Below, piece after piece: positions 7,280 to 13,619 of a stretch of 14,264 nt of DNA. Origin of the DNA: Deltaproteobacteria bacterium. Its GTDB lineage: Bacteria > SAR324 > JACQKK01. The position numbers and the translations under genes are program-made. The notes beneath the pieces were generated by a model. It had not been told where the DNA came from and did no database searches. It worked only from the letters and a program-made list of their open reading frames with translations. Location of the stretch: positions 1 to 14,264 of the forward strand of contig JAOUFO010000016.1 of the NCBI GenBank assembly GCA_029858165.1, in the 5' to 3' direction. Position 1 is the first letter of the stretch; each line of letters starts with the position of its first letter.

Positions 7280-8509
7280 TTAAACGGCTTTGAACACCAG
7301 AGAGGCGTTGGTGCCCCCGAATCCGAAGGAGTTGGATATGGCCGCCCGGATTTTACGCTCGCGGGCCTTGTTGGGGGTCACATCCAGGTCACATTCCGGG
7401 TCCAGGTTTTCCATATTGATGGTGGGGGGGATCAAACCGGTTTCCATGGCCTTTAAGGTGGCCACGGCCTCAATGGCACCGGCGGCCCCCAGCAGGTGGC
7501 CGGTCATGGATTTGGTGGAGGAAATGGATACCTTTTTGGCCGCATCCCCGAAGGCCAGCTTCACCGCGTTCAGTTCGTTGATATCCCCCGCCGGGGTGGA
7601 TGTGCCGTGGGCGTTGATGTAATCCACATCCTCCGGGTTCAGTTTGGCATCCCTCAGGGCCATTCTCATGGCCCGGTTGGGGCCGTCGGTGGAAGGGGTG
7701 GTGATGTGGAAGGCATCGGATGAAAAACCGTATCCGGCCAGTTCGGCGTAAATTTTGGCCCCGCGGGCCTTGGCGAATTCGTATTCTTCCAAAACAAGGA
7801 TGGCAGCGCCTTCTCCCAGCACAAAACCGTCCCGGTCCCGGTCATAGGGTCGGGATGCCTTTTGGGGTTCATCGTTGCGGGTGGATAGGGCCTTCATGGC
7901 AGAAAACCCGCCGATGGCCAGGGGGCACACCACAGCCTCTGATCCGCCGACAATCATCACCTTGGCGTCTCCCCGCTCAATGATGCGGGCACCGTCTCCG
8001 ATGGAATGGTTGGAGGAGGAACAGGCCGAAACGGTTGAAGAACTGTAGTTTTTGCAATTGTGATACAGGGAGATAAAACCGGAGGCCATGTTGGAAATCA
8101 CCATGGGGATAAAAAACGGGGAAATTTTCCGGGGGCCGCCTTCCAACATCGCATGATGGTATTTTTCAATGGACCTCAGGCCGCCGATGCCGATGCCCAC
8201 CGAAACCCCCACCTCCTCGGCGATGGCATCGGTGATTTCCAGCCCGGAATCCAGGACGGCCTGCTGGGCGGCCACCAAAGAATACTGGATGAAATCATCC
8301 ATTTTTTTCAACTCTTTGGGCTCAATCACCCCGGCAGGATCAAACTCTTTTACTTCCCCCGCTATCTGGCAGCGAAAGTCGGCGGGATCAAACTTGGTGA
8401 TGCGGGTGATGCCGGACCGGCCATGGGTCATGGCCTCCCAGGTGGAAGCCACATTGTTGCCCAGGGGAGAGATACAGCCAATCCCGGTCACGACGATCCG
8501 ATTTCTCAT
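7280..8509 (-). CDS. fabF: 3-oxoacyl-ACP synthase II (beta-ketoacyl-ACP synthase)
   Basis: The 409-residue condensing enzyme extends acyl-ACP by decarboxylative condensation with malonyl-ACP. The catalytic Cys163 lies in STVSACSSSNHSIG, with His301 in NAHGTSTP, Lys333 in SSTKSMTGHLLGAAG and His338 as the second His. This Cys-His-His set with its Lys is typical of FabF/FabB enzymes. The nucleophile surround CSSSNHSIG differs from the commoner CATSAHAIG, but the key residues are intact. The C-terminal ISNSFGFGGTNAS loop is present. The start at 8509 matches the family N-terminus MRNRIVVTGIG; a farther upstream ATG would add 28 unrelated residues. It follows acpP after 144 nt that contain a hairpin and precedes gcvH. 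Confidence 0.97.
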   Translation of the reverse strand: MRNRIVVTGIGCISPLGNNVASTWEAMTHGRSGITRITKFDPADFRCQIAGEVKEFDPAGVIEPKELKKMDDFIQYSLVAAQQAVLDSGLEITDAIAEEVGVSVGIGIGGLRSIEKYHHAMLEGGPRKISPFFIPMVISNMASGFISLYHNCKNYSSSTVSACSSSNHSIGDGARIIERGDAKVMIVGGSEAVVCPLAIGGFSAMKALSTRNDEPQKASRPYDRDRDGFVLGEGAAILVLEEYEFAKARGAKIYAELAGYGFSSDAFHITTPSTDGPNRAMRMALRDAKLNPEDVDYINAHGTSTPAGDINELNAVKLAFGDAAKKVSISSTKSMTGHLLGAAGAIEAVATLKAMETGLIPPTINMENLDPECDLDVTPNKARERKIRAAISNSFGFGGTNASLVFKAV

Positions 8510-8575
8510 GGGGTTCCGGTTTGTATTTGGGGGTTTTGAAAAAGTGGGGTCCAACGAACCACAGGGAAACCCCTC

Positions 8576-8601
8576 CGGCCTTTTGATAAACAAAAGAGCC
8601 G
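8576..8601 (-). other. intercistronic hairpin between acpP and fabF
   Basis: The arms CGGCCTTTTG (8576-8585) and CAAAAGAGCCG (8591-8601) pair over 10 bp with a single bulged A and a 5-nt AT loop. It is located 53 nt after the acpP stop and 67 nt before fabF. No T-tract follows on the minus strand, so it looks more like a partial attenuator or 3'-end protector than a full terminator. Such a site could let acpP be made in excess over fabF. Confidence 0.45.
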
Positions 8602-8653
8602 CAGGATTCCCCCGCGGGGTTGTGATGTATGTTGCCGGAGTGATGGCCCGGAA

Positions 8654-8884
8654 CTATTTGTTTTCCTGAATGTAGCTGACGGCGGACTGGACCGTGGTGA
8701 TTTTTTCAGCTTCGTCATCGGGGATTTCAATGCCGAATTCCTCCTCAAACGCCATCACCAATTCCACTGTATCCAGGGAATCGGCCCCCAGGTCATCCAC
8801 AAAATGGGATTCCGGTTTGATTTCGCTTTCATCCACGCCCAATTGCTCAGCGATGATTTGTTTTACTTTATCCGCTACATCCAT
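8654..8884 (-). CDS. acpP: acyl carrier protein
   Basis: The 76-residue acidic carrier holds growing acyl chains on a 4'-phosphopantetheine arm attached to Ser36 in DDLGADSLDTVELVM. Length, helix pattern and motif match standard type II ACP. A strong ribosome site AAGGAG (plus-strand 8893-8898) stands 8 nt before the ATG, in keeping with high expression. The 273-nt gap to fabG holds a perfect TTGACA promoter, so acpP is probably transcribed both from its own promoter and from the upstream operon. A hairpin follows before fabF. Confidence 0.98.
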   Translation of the reverse strand: MDVADKVKQIIAEQLGVDESEIKPESHFVDDLGADSLDTVELVMAFEEEFGIEIPDDEAEKITTVQSAVSYIQENK

Positions 8885-8947
8885 GGAAAAATCTCCTTGT
8901 TCAATTTTTGTCTTTTACCGGTTTACCCTGCTGGATTCGGCTAGGCA

Positions 8948-8976
8948 AATAAACGGTAACCTGAATCCAATGTCAA
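8948..8976 (-). promoter_or_regulatory. sigma70-type promoter for acpP
   Basis: On the minus strand a perfect -35 TTGACA (8976-8971) is followed by a 17-bp spacer and a -10 TTTATT (8953-8948, 4/6). The region immediately upstream is A/T-rich (8977-9018), like an UP element. The start point would lie near 8941, giving a leader of about 57 nt that contains the AAGGAG site of acpP. Confidence 0.65.
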
Positions 8977-8977
8977 T

Positions 8978-9000
8978 AACAGTTTTTTTTAAAAACCGTT
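8978..9000. promoter_or_regulatory. AT-rich palindrome abutting the acpP -35 box
   Basis: The arms AACAGTTTTT (8978-8987) and AAAAACCGTT (8991-9000) are reverse complements with one mismatch, around a 3-nt centre. It ends one base from the -35 hexamer. It could be an operator for a fatty-acid regulator, an UP element, or the transcription end of fabG. Sequence alone does not decide. Confidence 0.4.
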
Positions 9001-9092
9001 TGAAAAATAACATTTCAAGACCTTCGTCAACCCCAATTTTTATCCCCTGCCCTCCACAATGAAAATGGAAACGACTGAGACGATTGAAGCTT

Positions 9093-9121
9093 GGCGGCCC
9101 AAAAATAAGGTGTAGGCCGCC
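9093..9121 (-). other. GC hairpin downstream of fabG
   Basis: A perfect 7-bp stem GGCGGCC/GGCCGCC (9093-9099 and 9115-9121) has a 15-nt AT-rich loop. It lies 36 nt after the fabG stop in the direction of transcription. No T-run follows directly, so partial termination or mRNA stabilisation is possible. Confidence 0.35.
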
Positions 9122-9157
9122 CGCCCGCACCATCCTGATACTGTAGGGAGCGGGTTT

Positions 9158-9895
9158 TTAATACATTCCCCCGTTGACATGAATCGTGGTGCCGGTGATG
9201 TAACTGCCCCCATCCCCGGCCAAAAAACGGACCACGGCGGCGATTTCCTCCACCGATCCCATGCGCCCCAGGGGTATCTGCCCCAAAATGGCGGCCCGTT
9301 GCTCCTCCCCCAGTTCACGGGTCATATCCGTATCAATAAACCCCGGAGCCACCGCGTTGCAAGTGATGTTTCTGGAGCCGAGTTCCTTGGCCAGGGATTT
9401 GGTGAACCCTATCACCGCCGATTTGGCCGCCGAGTAGTTTGCCTGACCGGGGTTGCCGGTGTGGCCCACCACGGAGGACAGATTGACAATCCGGCCAAAC
9501 CGTTGTTTCACCATGGCTTTGATGACCGCGCGGGTCACATAAAACATGCCGTCCAGGTTGACGCTCATCACATCCCGCCATTCTTCCGTTTTCATGCGCA
9601 TAAACAACTGATCCCGGGTGATCCCGGCGTTGTTGACCAGGATGTCTATGTGTCCCAGGGATTCCAGGGCGGTTTTTACCATGGCATCCACCTCATCCGG
9701 GGTGGAAACATCCGCCTGAAAAGCCAGACATTTGCGCCCCAAAGCCTCCACTTCGGAGCGGGTGGCCTCCGAAAGCTGAGGGTTGCGGTTGGTAAAGACA
9801 ATATCCGCCCCCGCACGGGCCAGGTCCAAGGCGATGGCTTTGCCGATGCCTCTTCCCGCCCCGGTGACCAGGGCCACTTTGTTTTCCAGACTCAC
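9158..9895 (-). CDS. fabG: 3-oxoacyl-ACP reductase
   Basis: The 245-residue short-chain dehydrogenase reduces 3-oxoacyl-ACP to 3-hydroxyacyl-ACP with NADPH. The cofactor loop TGAGRGIG (11-18) and NNAG (88-91) are present. The catalytic set is Ser141 (NLSSVVG), Tyr154 and Lys158 (ANYSAAK). The C-terminal YITGTTIHVNGGMY is the usual FabG ending. The start codon is GTG at 9895, with GGGAG (plus-strand 9903-9907) 7 nt upstream, and the family N-terminus begins there. It lies 65 nt after fabD and 273 nt before acpP. Confidence 0.97.
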   Translation of the reverse strand: MSLENKVALVTGAGRGIGKAIALDLARAGADIVFTNRNPQLSEATRSEVEALGRKCLAFQADVSTPDEVDAMVKTALESLGHIDILVNNAGITRDQLFMRMKTEEWRDVMSVNLDGMFYVTRAVIKAMVKQRFGRIVNLSSVVGHTGNPGQANYSAAKSAVIGFTKSLAKELGSRNITCNAVAPGFIDTDMTRELGEEQRAAILGQIPLGRMGSVEEIAAVVRFLAGDGGSYITGTTIHVNGGMY

Positions 9896-9960
9896 CAGAT
9901 TGCTCCCGGATGATGGGTGTGTGAAGGTCCCCGATTGTGCAATTGAATCAGGAACTTTTT

Positions 9961-10878
9961 TTAAGAGAAAGCCCCTTCCAGGGTGGCTTTCAGGGATTCC
10001 TCATCAAAAACGTTATAGGTTGTCAGGGATTTGTCAATGCGCTTGTTCAATCCGGCCAGTACTTTTCCATGGCCAATTTCTATCATGGTGGTCATCCCTT
10101 TGGCCGCCATGGCGCCAATGCCGGAATCCCAGCGAACCGGGGATGTGATTTGGGCCACCAGGGATGGGGGAAAATCCTGCCCCCGGATGAGAAACCGGTT
10201 GTCCACATTGGCCACCACCGGCCAATCGGCATCCTTGAACTGGATTTTGGCCAGTTCCTCTTTCAAATTTTCAGCCGCCGGGGCCATCAGGGGGGAGTGA
10301 AACGGAGCGCTGACCGCCAGAGCTTTGCCCTTGGCCCGGGCCAGCACGCGTTGGACCGCCTCGGTGTGGCCGGAAATCACAATCTGCCCCGGCGCATTGT
10401 AGTTGGCCGGTTGGACCATTTGTCCCTGGGCCTCTTCCGCGCACAGGGCCTCCAGGGCGGGGGCTTCCATGCCCAAAACAGCCGCCATGCCCCCCACCCC
10501 CACCGGGGTGGCGGCCTGCATGAATTTGCCCCGCATATGGACCACCCGCACCGCATCGGAAAAAGAGATCACTCCCGAAGCCACCAGGGCAGAATATTCG
10601 CCCAGACTGTGGCCCGCCACCGCCAAAGGGGCCAGGTCCGCCCGTTGGCTGAGCAACCGGAATGCAATGGTGGACACCGTCAAAATGGCGGGCTGGGCGT
10701 TCTGGGTCAATCCCAATTCCTCCTCTGTCCCTTCCAGGCACAGGTTCATCAGGTTGAAGCCCAGGGCATCATTGGCCTGCTCAAACAGCTCTCTGGCAGT
10801 GGGGTGGCTTTGAATCAACCCGCGGCCCATGCCCACCTGTTGGGACCCTTGTCCCGGAAATATCAGCGCCAATCCCAT
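9961..10878 (-). CDS. fabD: malonyl-CoA:ACP transacylase
   Basis: The 305-residue enzyme moves malonate from CoA to AcpP, supplying the extender for fatty-acid synthesis. It has the N-terminal FPGQGSQ motif (7-13), the nucleophile Ser91 in GHSLGEYSALV, Arg116 that binds the malonyl carboxylate (HMRGKFMQ), and catalytic His194 in APFHSPLM. The length is normal. Its start at 10878 matches the family; the ribosome site is weak (AGAGAA). Between it and plsX are 122 nt without a gene, where fabH would be expected in the classical order plsX-fabH-fabD. Confidence 0.97.
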   Translation of the reverse strand: MGLALIFPGQGSQQVGMGRGLIQSHPTARELFEQANDALGFNLMNLCLEGTEEELGLTQNAQPAILTVSTIAFRLLSQRADLAPLAVAGHSLGEYSALVASGVISFSDAVRVVHMRGKFMQAATPVGVGGMAAVLGMEAPALEALCAEEAQGQMVQPANYNAPGQIVISGHTEAVQRVLARAKGKALAVSAPFHSPLMAPAAENLKEELAKIQFKDADWPVVANVDNRFLIRGQDFPPSLVAQITSPVRWDSGIGAMAAKGMTTMIEIGHGKVLAGLNKRIDKSLTTYNVFDEESLKATLEGAFS

Positions 10879-11000
10879 ATCCGTTTTCTCTGGTTGTTTG
10901 AAAGGGTGTCAAGAAAGGTTTGGGTCAAAGGTTTGGTTCCTCCGCACAACCCGTTTTTTTTCCCCATCCCCCTGCCCGCTCCCATGGGAAGGATTTGATT

Positions 11001-12032
11001 TTATTGGGGGCCGCTGGCCCCCGCTTTTGTTCCGGGGTTTGCCGGGTCCGCCCCAAACGCCTGGGCCAGTTTTTCTGTCAGGTTGAATTCCACGCTTTTG
11101 GCGGCTTCTACAATGGCGTTTTCCAGGGTGGCACTGTTGGAAGCCCCATGGCACACCACCGCTATCCCCCGCAACCCCAACAGGTGAGACCCGCCGACTT
11201 CCCGGTAATGGGTGCGGCGGTCCACCTCTTTAAACGGGCTTTTCAGCATCCAATAGGCCAACCGTCCCCACAAACCGGATGCCGCCTCCCGTTGCAAAGC
11301 CCGAACCTGATTGGCCGCCGATTCCGCCGTTTTCAGCACCAGGTTTCCCACAAACCCATCGGTCACAATCACATCGGCCTTGCCCCGAAACAGATCCCGG
11401 CCTTCCACACTGCCCACAAACCTCAGCCCGCTGGAATCCAGCAAATCGGCGGCCTGAAGGGTCAACCGGTTGCCTTTGCCCGGTTCTGTGCCGATGTTCA
11501 GCAGGGCGATTCTGGGTTGGGCCAACCCCATCACCGTTTGGGCGTACACATGGCCCATGCGGGCGAATTCCAGCAGGTAGGCCGGTTTGCAATCCACATT
11601 GGCCCCGCAGTCCAGCAGCAGGCTTCCCCCCCGGCGCAGGGGCAGTACAGTGGCCACCGCCGGACGCTGAATGGCGGGCAGGGAACCCAACACATGTTTG
11701 GCCGCCACCATCATGGCGCCGGAGTGGCCCGCGCTGACCACCGCCTGGGCCCGGCCCCCGGCCACCAGTTCCATGGCCACCCTCAAAGAAGAATTCTCCT
11801 TGCCCCGCAGGGTTGCGGCGGGGGATTCGTCCATGTGAACGGATTGGGAGGCGTGGACGATGGATACGGCCTCCGGCAGGGGGCCGTGGCGGGACAATTG
11901 TTCCTGCAACAGGGGGGTATCCCCCACCAGAATCACCCGCAATCCCGGCCGGGAGACGGCCCGCAGGGCGGCTTCCACCGGAACCCGGGGGGAAAAATCC
12001 CCCCCCATCCCATCCAAAGCGATCACTGTCAT
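11001..12032 (-). CDS. plsX: phosphate acyltransferase PlsX
   Basis: The 343-residue peripheral membrane enzyme makes acyl-phosphate from acyl-ACP and phosphate for phospholipid synthesis with PlsY. Family motifs are the N-terminal ALDGMGGDFSP (5-15), SAGHSGAMM (SAGNTGA in many homologues), LLDCGANVD, NIGTEPGKGN, TDGFVGNLVLKTAE and the C-terminal HGASN. The short Gly/Pro-rich tail after the core is not conserved. The ATG at 12032 is chosen because family proteins start MTxIALDGMGGD; AGAGG lies just upstream with short spacing. Longer upstream starts would read into the repeats. It is separated from rpmF by 497 nt of repeats, whereas these genes are usually close. Confidence 0.96.
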   Translation of the reverse strand: MTVIALDGMGGDFSPRVPVEAALRAVSRPGLRVILVGDTPLLQEQLSRHGPLPEAVSIVHASQSVHMDESPAATLRGKENSSLRVAMELVAGGRAQAVVSAGHSGAMMVAAKHVLGSLPAIQRPAVATVLPLRRGGSLLLDCGANVDCKPAYLLEFARMGHVYAQTVMGLAQPRIALLNIGTEPGKGNRLTLQAADLLDSSGLRFVGSVEGRDLFRGKADVIVTDGFVGNLVLKTAESAANQVRALQREAASGLWGRLAYWMLKSPFKEVDRRTHYREVGGSHLLGLRGIAVVCHGASNSATLENAIVEAAKSVEFNLTEKLAQAFGADPANPGTKAGASGPQ

Positions 12033-12063
12033 AAGCCTCTTACACCGCTTTGGGTTGCCCAAC

Positions 12064-12118
12064 GGGCCTTGCACCGCATTTCTTTTTTGGGGGTCCTTGT
12101 CCAGCGATTCACCACCGC
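12064..12118 (-). repeat. diverged, internally deleted copy of the 75-bp repeat
   Basis: Read on the plus strand it starts GGGCCTTGC, then jumps to TTTCTTTTTTGGGGGTCC and TTGTCCAGCG followed by TTCACCACCGC. The latter parts match the reverse complement of the 22-280 unit almost base for base. About 17-20 bp of the middle of the unit are missing. It lies 32 nt upstream of the plsX start. Beyond it, 12137-12149 forms a short CGCGC-TTC-GCGCG hairpin in a C-rich stretch. An AT-rich part at 12181-12235 holds a minus-strand TATAAG (12187-12182), a possible -10 box without a good -35. Confidence 0.75.
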
Positions 12119-12267
12119 AAAAATCCCCTCTCCCCCCGCGCTTCGCGCGCCCCCCTCCCCACACAGGGATGGGGGTGTTGGCTTATACATTCCTTATTAA
12201 ATCAACAAATTGTAAAGCCACATCCCACGATTCAGTTGGATGGCTCGGGATCAAGCCAGCACATCCC

Positions 12268-12301
12268 GCCCCTCCCTGGATGGGGAGGGGCAGGTCGCAA
12301 T
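12268..12301. repeat. 34-bp hairpin repeat, copy 2 (rpmF-plsX spacer)
   Basis: A perfect 9-bp stem GCCCCTCCC/GGGAGGGGC (12268-12276 and 12283-12291) with a 6-nt loop is followed by AGGTCGCAAT. It is the better-paired homologue of 6781-6814 (27 of 34 positions equal). It could act as a REP-like element or terminator inside the rpmF-plsX spacer. No T-tract is seen. Confidence 0.55.
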
Positions 12302-12329
12302 AATCGGCCGGGAGAGGGGGGTTCCCGAC

Positions 12330-12526
12330 GGGCCTTGCGGCCCTCTTGGCCGGGCTGGTGGCACTTCTTTTGCGTTCTGTCCAGCACCAGCACAGCCTTG
12401 CGTTGTGTCGCCTGTCGGCTCCAAACGCCGGAGGCTGGCTGGTGCCTTTCTTTTGCGCTCTGTCCGGCAACCAGCACCGGCGCGGGCCTTGCGGCCCTCT
12501 TGGCCGGGCTGGTGGCACTTCTTTTG
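12330..12526 (-). repeat. cluster of diverged repeat units after rpmF
   Basis: Three imperfect units end in CTTTTG at 12372, 12455 and 12526 (spacings 83 and 71 bp). The first and third share an exact 43-bp direct repeat, 12330-12372 and 12484-12526. Each of these starts with the hairpin GGGCC-TTGC-GGCCC, which is GGGCC-GCAA-GGCCC on the minus strand. The order of blocks (hairpin, TTCTTTTG, CTGTCC) is the same as in the inverted array at 22-280. The cluster stops 3 nt before the rpmF stop codon and accounts for much of the 497-nt rpmF-plsX spacer, which has no gene. Confidence 0.85.
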
Positions 12527-12529
12527 GGT

Positions 12530-12712
12530 TTAGAAGTTTTTCACCTGAACCACTTCTTTGCCTTTGAAGTGGCCGCATTTGGCGCATACCTGATGGGGGA
12601 GGGTAAGCTCCTGGCAATTGGAACAGGATACCAGGGTGGGGGGCTTCAGGGCGTGGTGGCTCCGCCGGTGACCCTTCATGCGCTTGGAGGTTCTTACTTG
12701 TGGGACGGCCAT
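12530..12712 (-). CDS. rpmF: 50S ribosomal protein L32
   Basis: The 60-residue basic protein of the large ribosomal subunit starts MAVPQVRTSKRMKGHRRSHH, the classical L32 N-terminus. It holds a four-Cys zinc site, C30/C33 and C43/C46 (CSNC and CAKC), so this is the zinc-binding form. GGAG (plus-strand 12719-12722) stands 6 nt before the ATG. It follows yceD by 106 nt, the usual yceD-rpmF pairing. Repeats begin 3 nt after its stop codon. Confidence 0.97.
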   Translation of the reverse strand: MAVPQVRTSKRMKGHRRSHHALKPPTLVSCSNCQELTLPHQVCAKCGHFKGKEVVQVKNF

Positions 12713-12818
12713 GGTGTACTCCGTTGGGGTTGGGTGGGTGTTTTGCCGCAGGCGGTTGGCCGTCGGCGGTTGTAAAATGGTTCAGTCACTTTTAAATATT
12801 CGCCGGTTTTTTATCGGG

Positions 12819-13340
12819 TCAGGTTTTCAGCAGGTCCTGCATCCCGGCAAATGGGTGGCCGGAACTCTCAGCCGCACACCCGCACTCCTCCCGGTTCAGG
12901 TTTTTCCCGCAGCGGGGGCACAATCCCCTGCAATCCTCACGGCAGTGAACCTGGTCCTCCAGGGCCAACAGAATCTGCTCCTCGGCCAATTCGGTCAGGT
13001 CTATGAAATCCCCCTCAAAAAAACTGACGTTCAGATCCGCCTGGGACAACTGCAATTCGCCGGAACCGGTGTTTTGGCGGGCGGGGACCAGAATATCTTC
13101 AAACGGGGTGTCCACCTCCACCGGCACCTCATCCAGACAACGGGTGCAGGGCAGGGTCAGGGTCAGGGTCAGCCGGCCCTGGACCACAATGGAATCCCCC
13201 CGAAGCCGCACGTTCAAATCGGTATCCAGGGTGGCTGTCTGAGGCCCGGCTGTTTCGGTCAGCCGGGGCAACCGGTCCAGCCGGGTGTGGACATGCCACA
13301 CCGCTGGTTCCGGGGTGATTTTGGATACCTGTAATTTCAT
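12819..13340 (-). CDS. yceD: DUF177 family protein YceD (23S rRNA accumulation protein)
   Basis: The 173-residue protein belongs to the DUF177/YceD family, which is almost always found just before rpmF and is linked to 23S rRNA accumulation and ribosome assembly. It carries the CTRCLDEV motif in the centre and a second Cys cluster CREDCRGLCPRCGKN near residues 132-146, likely a metal site. The C-terminal HPFAGMQDLL is the common family ending. It starts at ATG 13340, directly after a G-rich purine tract. An 8-bp hairpin reaches into this start (13340-13379). A TTGACA promoter lies about 250 nt upstream. Confidence 0.92.
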   Translation of the reverse strand: MKLQVSKITPEPAVWHVHTRLDRLPRLTETAGPQTATLDTDLNVRLRGDSIVVQGRLTLTLTLPCTRCLDEVPVEVDTPFEDILVPARQNTGSGELQLSQADLNVSFFEGDFIDLTELAEEQILLALEDQVHCREDCRGLCPRCGKNLNREECGCAAESSGHPFAGMQDLLKT

Positions 13341-13379
13341 GGCCGCCCCCCCTGCCCATTCTTATGTGCCCGGCGGCCA
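13340..13379 (-). promoter_or_regulatory. leader hairpin reaching the yceD start codon
   Basis: The arms TGGCCGCC (13340-13347) and GGCGGCCA (13372-13379) are perfect 8-bp complements with a 24-nt loop. On the message the A of the yceD AUG is the last paired base, and the G-rich ribosome-binding tract sits in the loop next to the stem. It could modulate translation of yceD-rpmF. The rest of the 275-nt gap to fmt shows no gene. Confidence 0.4.
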
Positions 13380-13589
13380 GTCCGCGACAGAGGACGGTTT
13401 GTCTCGCCGCAGGTTTTTCCGGTTGTTCTGCACCGGCGGCTCTTCGTCAAGGTTTCTTCGCGGTTGATTCTTCACCGTAATTTTATGGGAGGGGCTTCCC
13501 GCTTTGCCCTATCGCGACCCTTCCGCCCCTGGGCCAAGGCGGCATTTGCCACACTTTACCCTGCACCAAACGCTTCATTTGAATCATAC

Positions 13590-13619
13590 AATTTAGAACA
13601 ACAGACAAAGGGATGTCAA
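13590..13619 (-). promoter_or_regulatory. sigma70-type promoter for yceD-rpmF and downstream genes
   Basis: On the minus strand a perfect -35 TTGACA (13619-13614) overlaps the fmt stop codon. An 18-bp spacer leads to TAAATT (13595-13590, 4/6). The predicted start near 13583 would give a leader of about 240 nt before yceD. Confidence 0.5.

Noticed and set aside
10907..10937. Short direct repeat CCAAACCTTT with TTGAC boxes upstream of fabD
   Set aside because: No -10 box lies at proper spacing, and the repeat is too short to interpret.
9937..10998. Plus-strand open frame of 353 codons opposite fabD
   Set aside because: fabD on the minus strand carries all catalytic motifs; the plus frame is a shadow.
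12050..12775. Plus-strand open frame of 241 codons across the repeats and rpmF
   Set aside because: It translates the repeats and the antisense of rpmF; there is no ribosome site and no domain.
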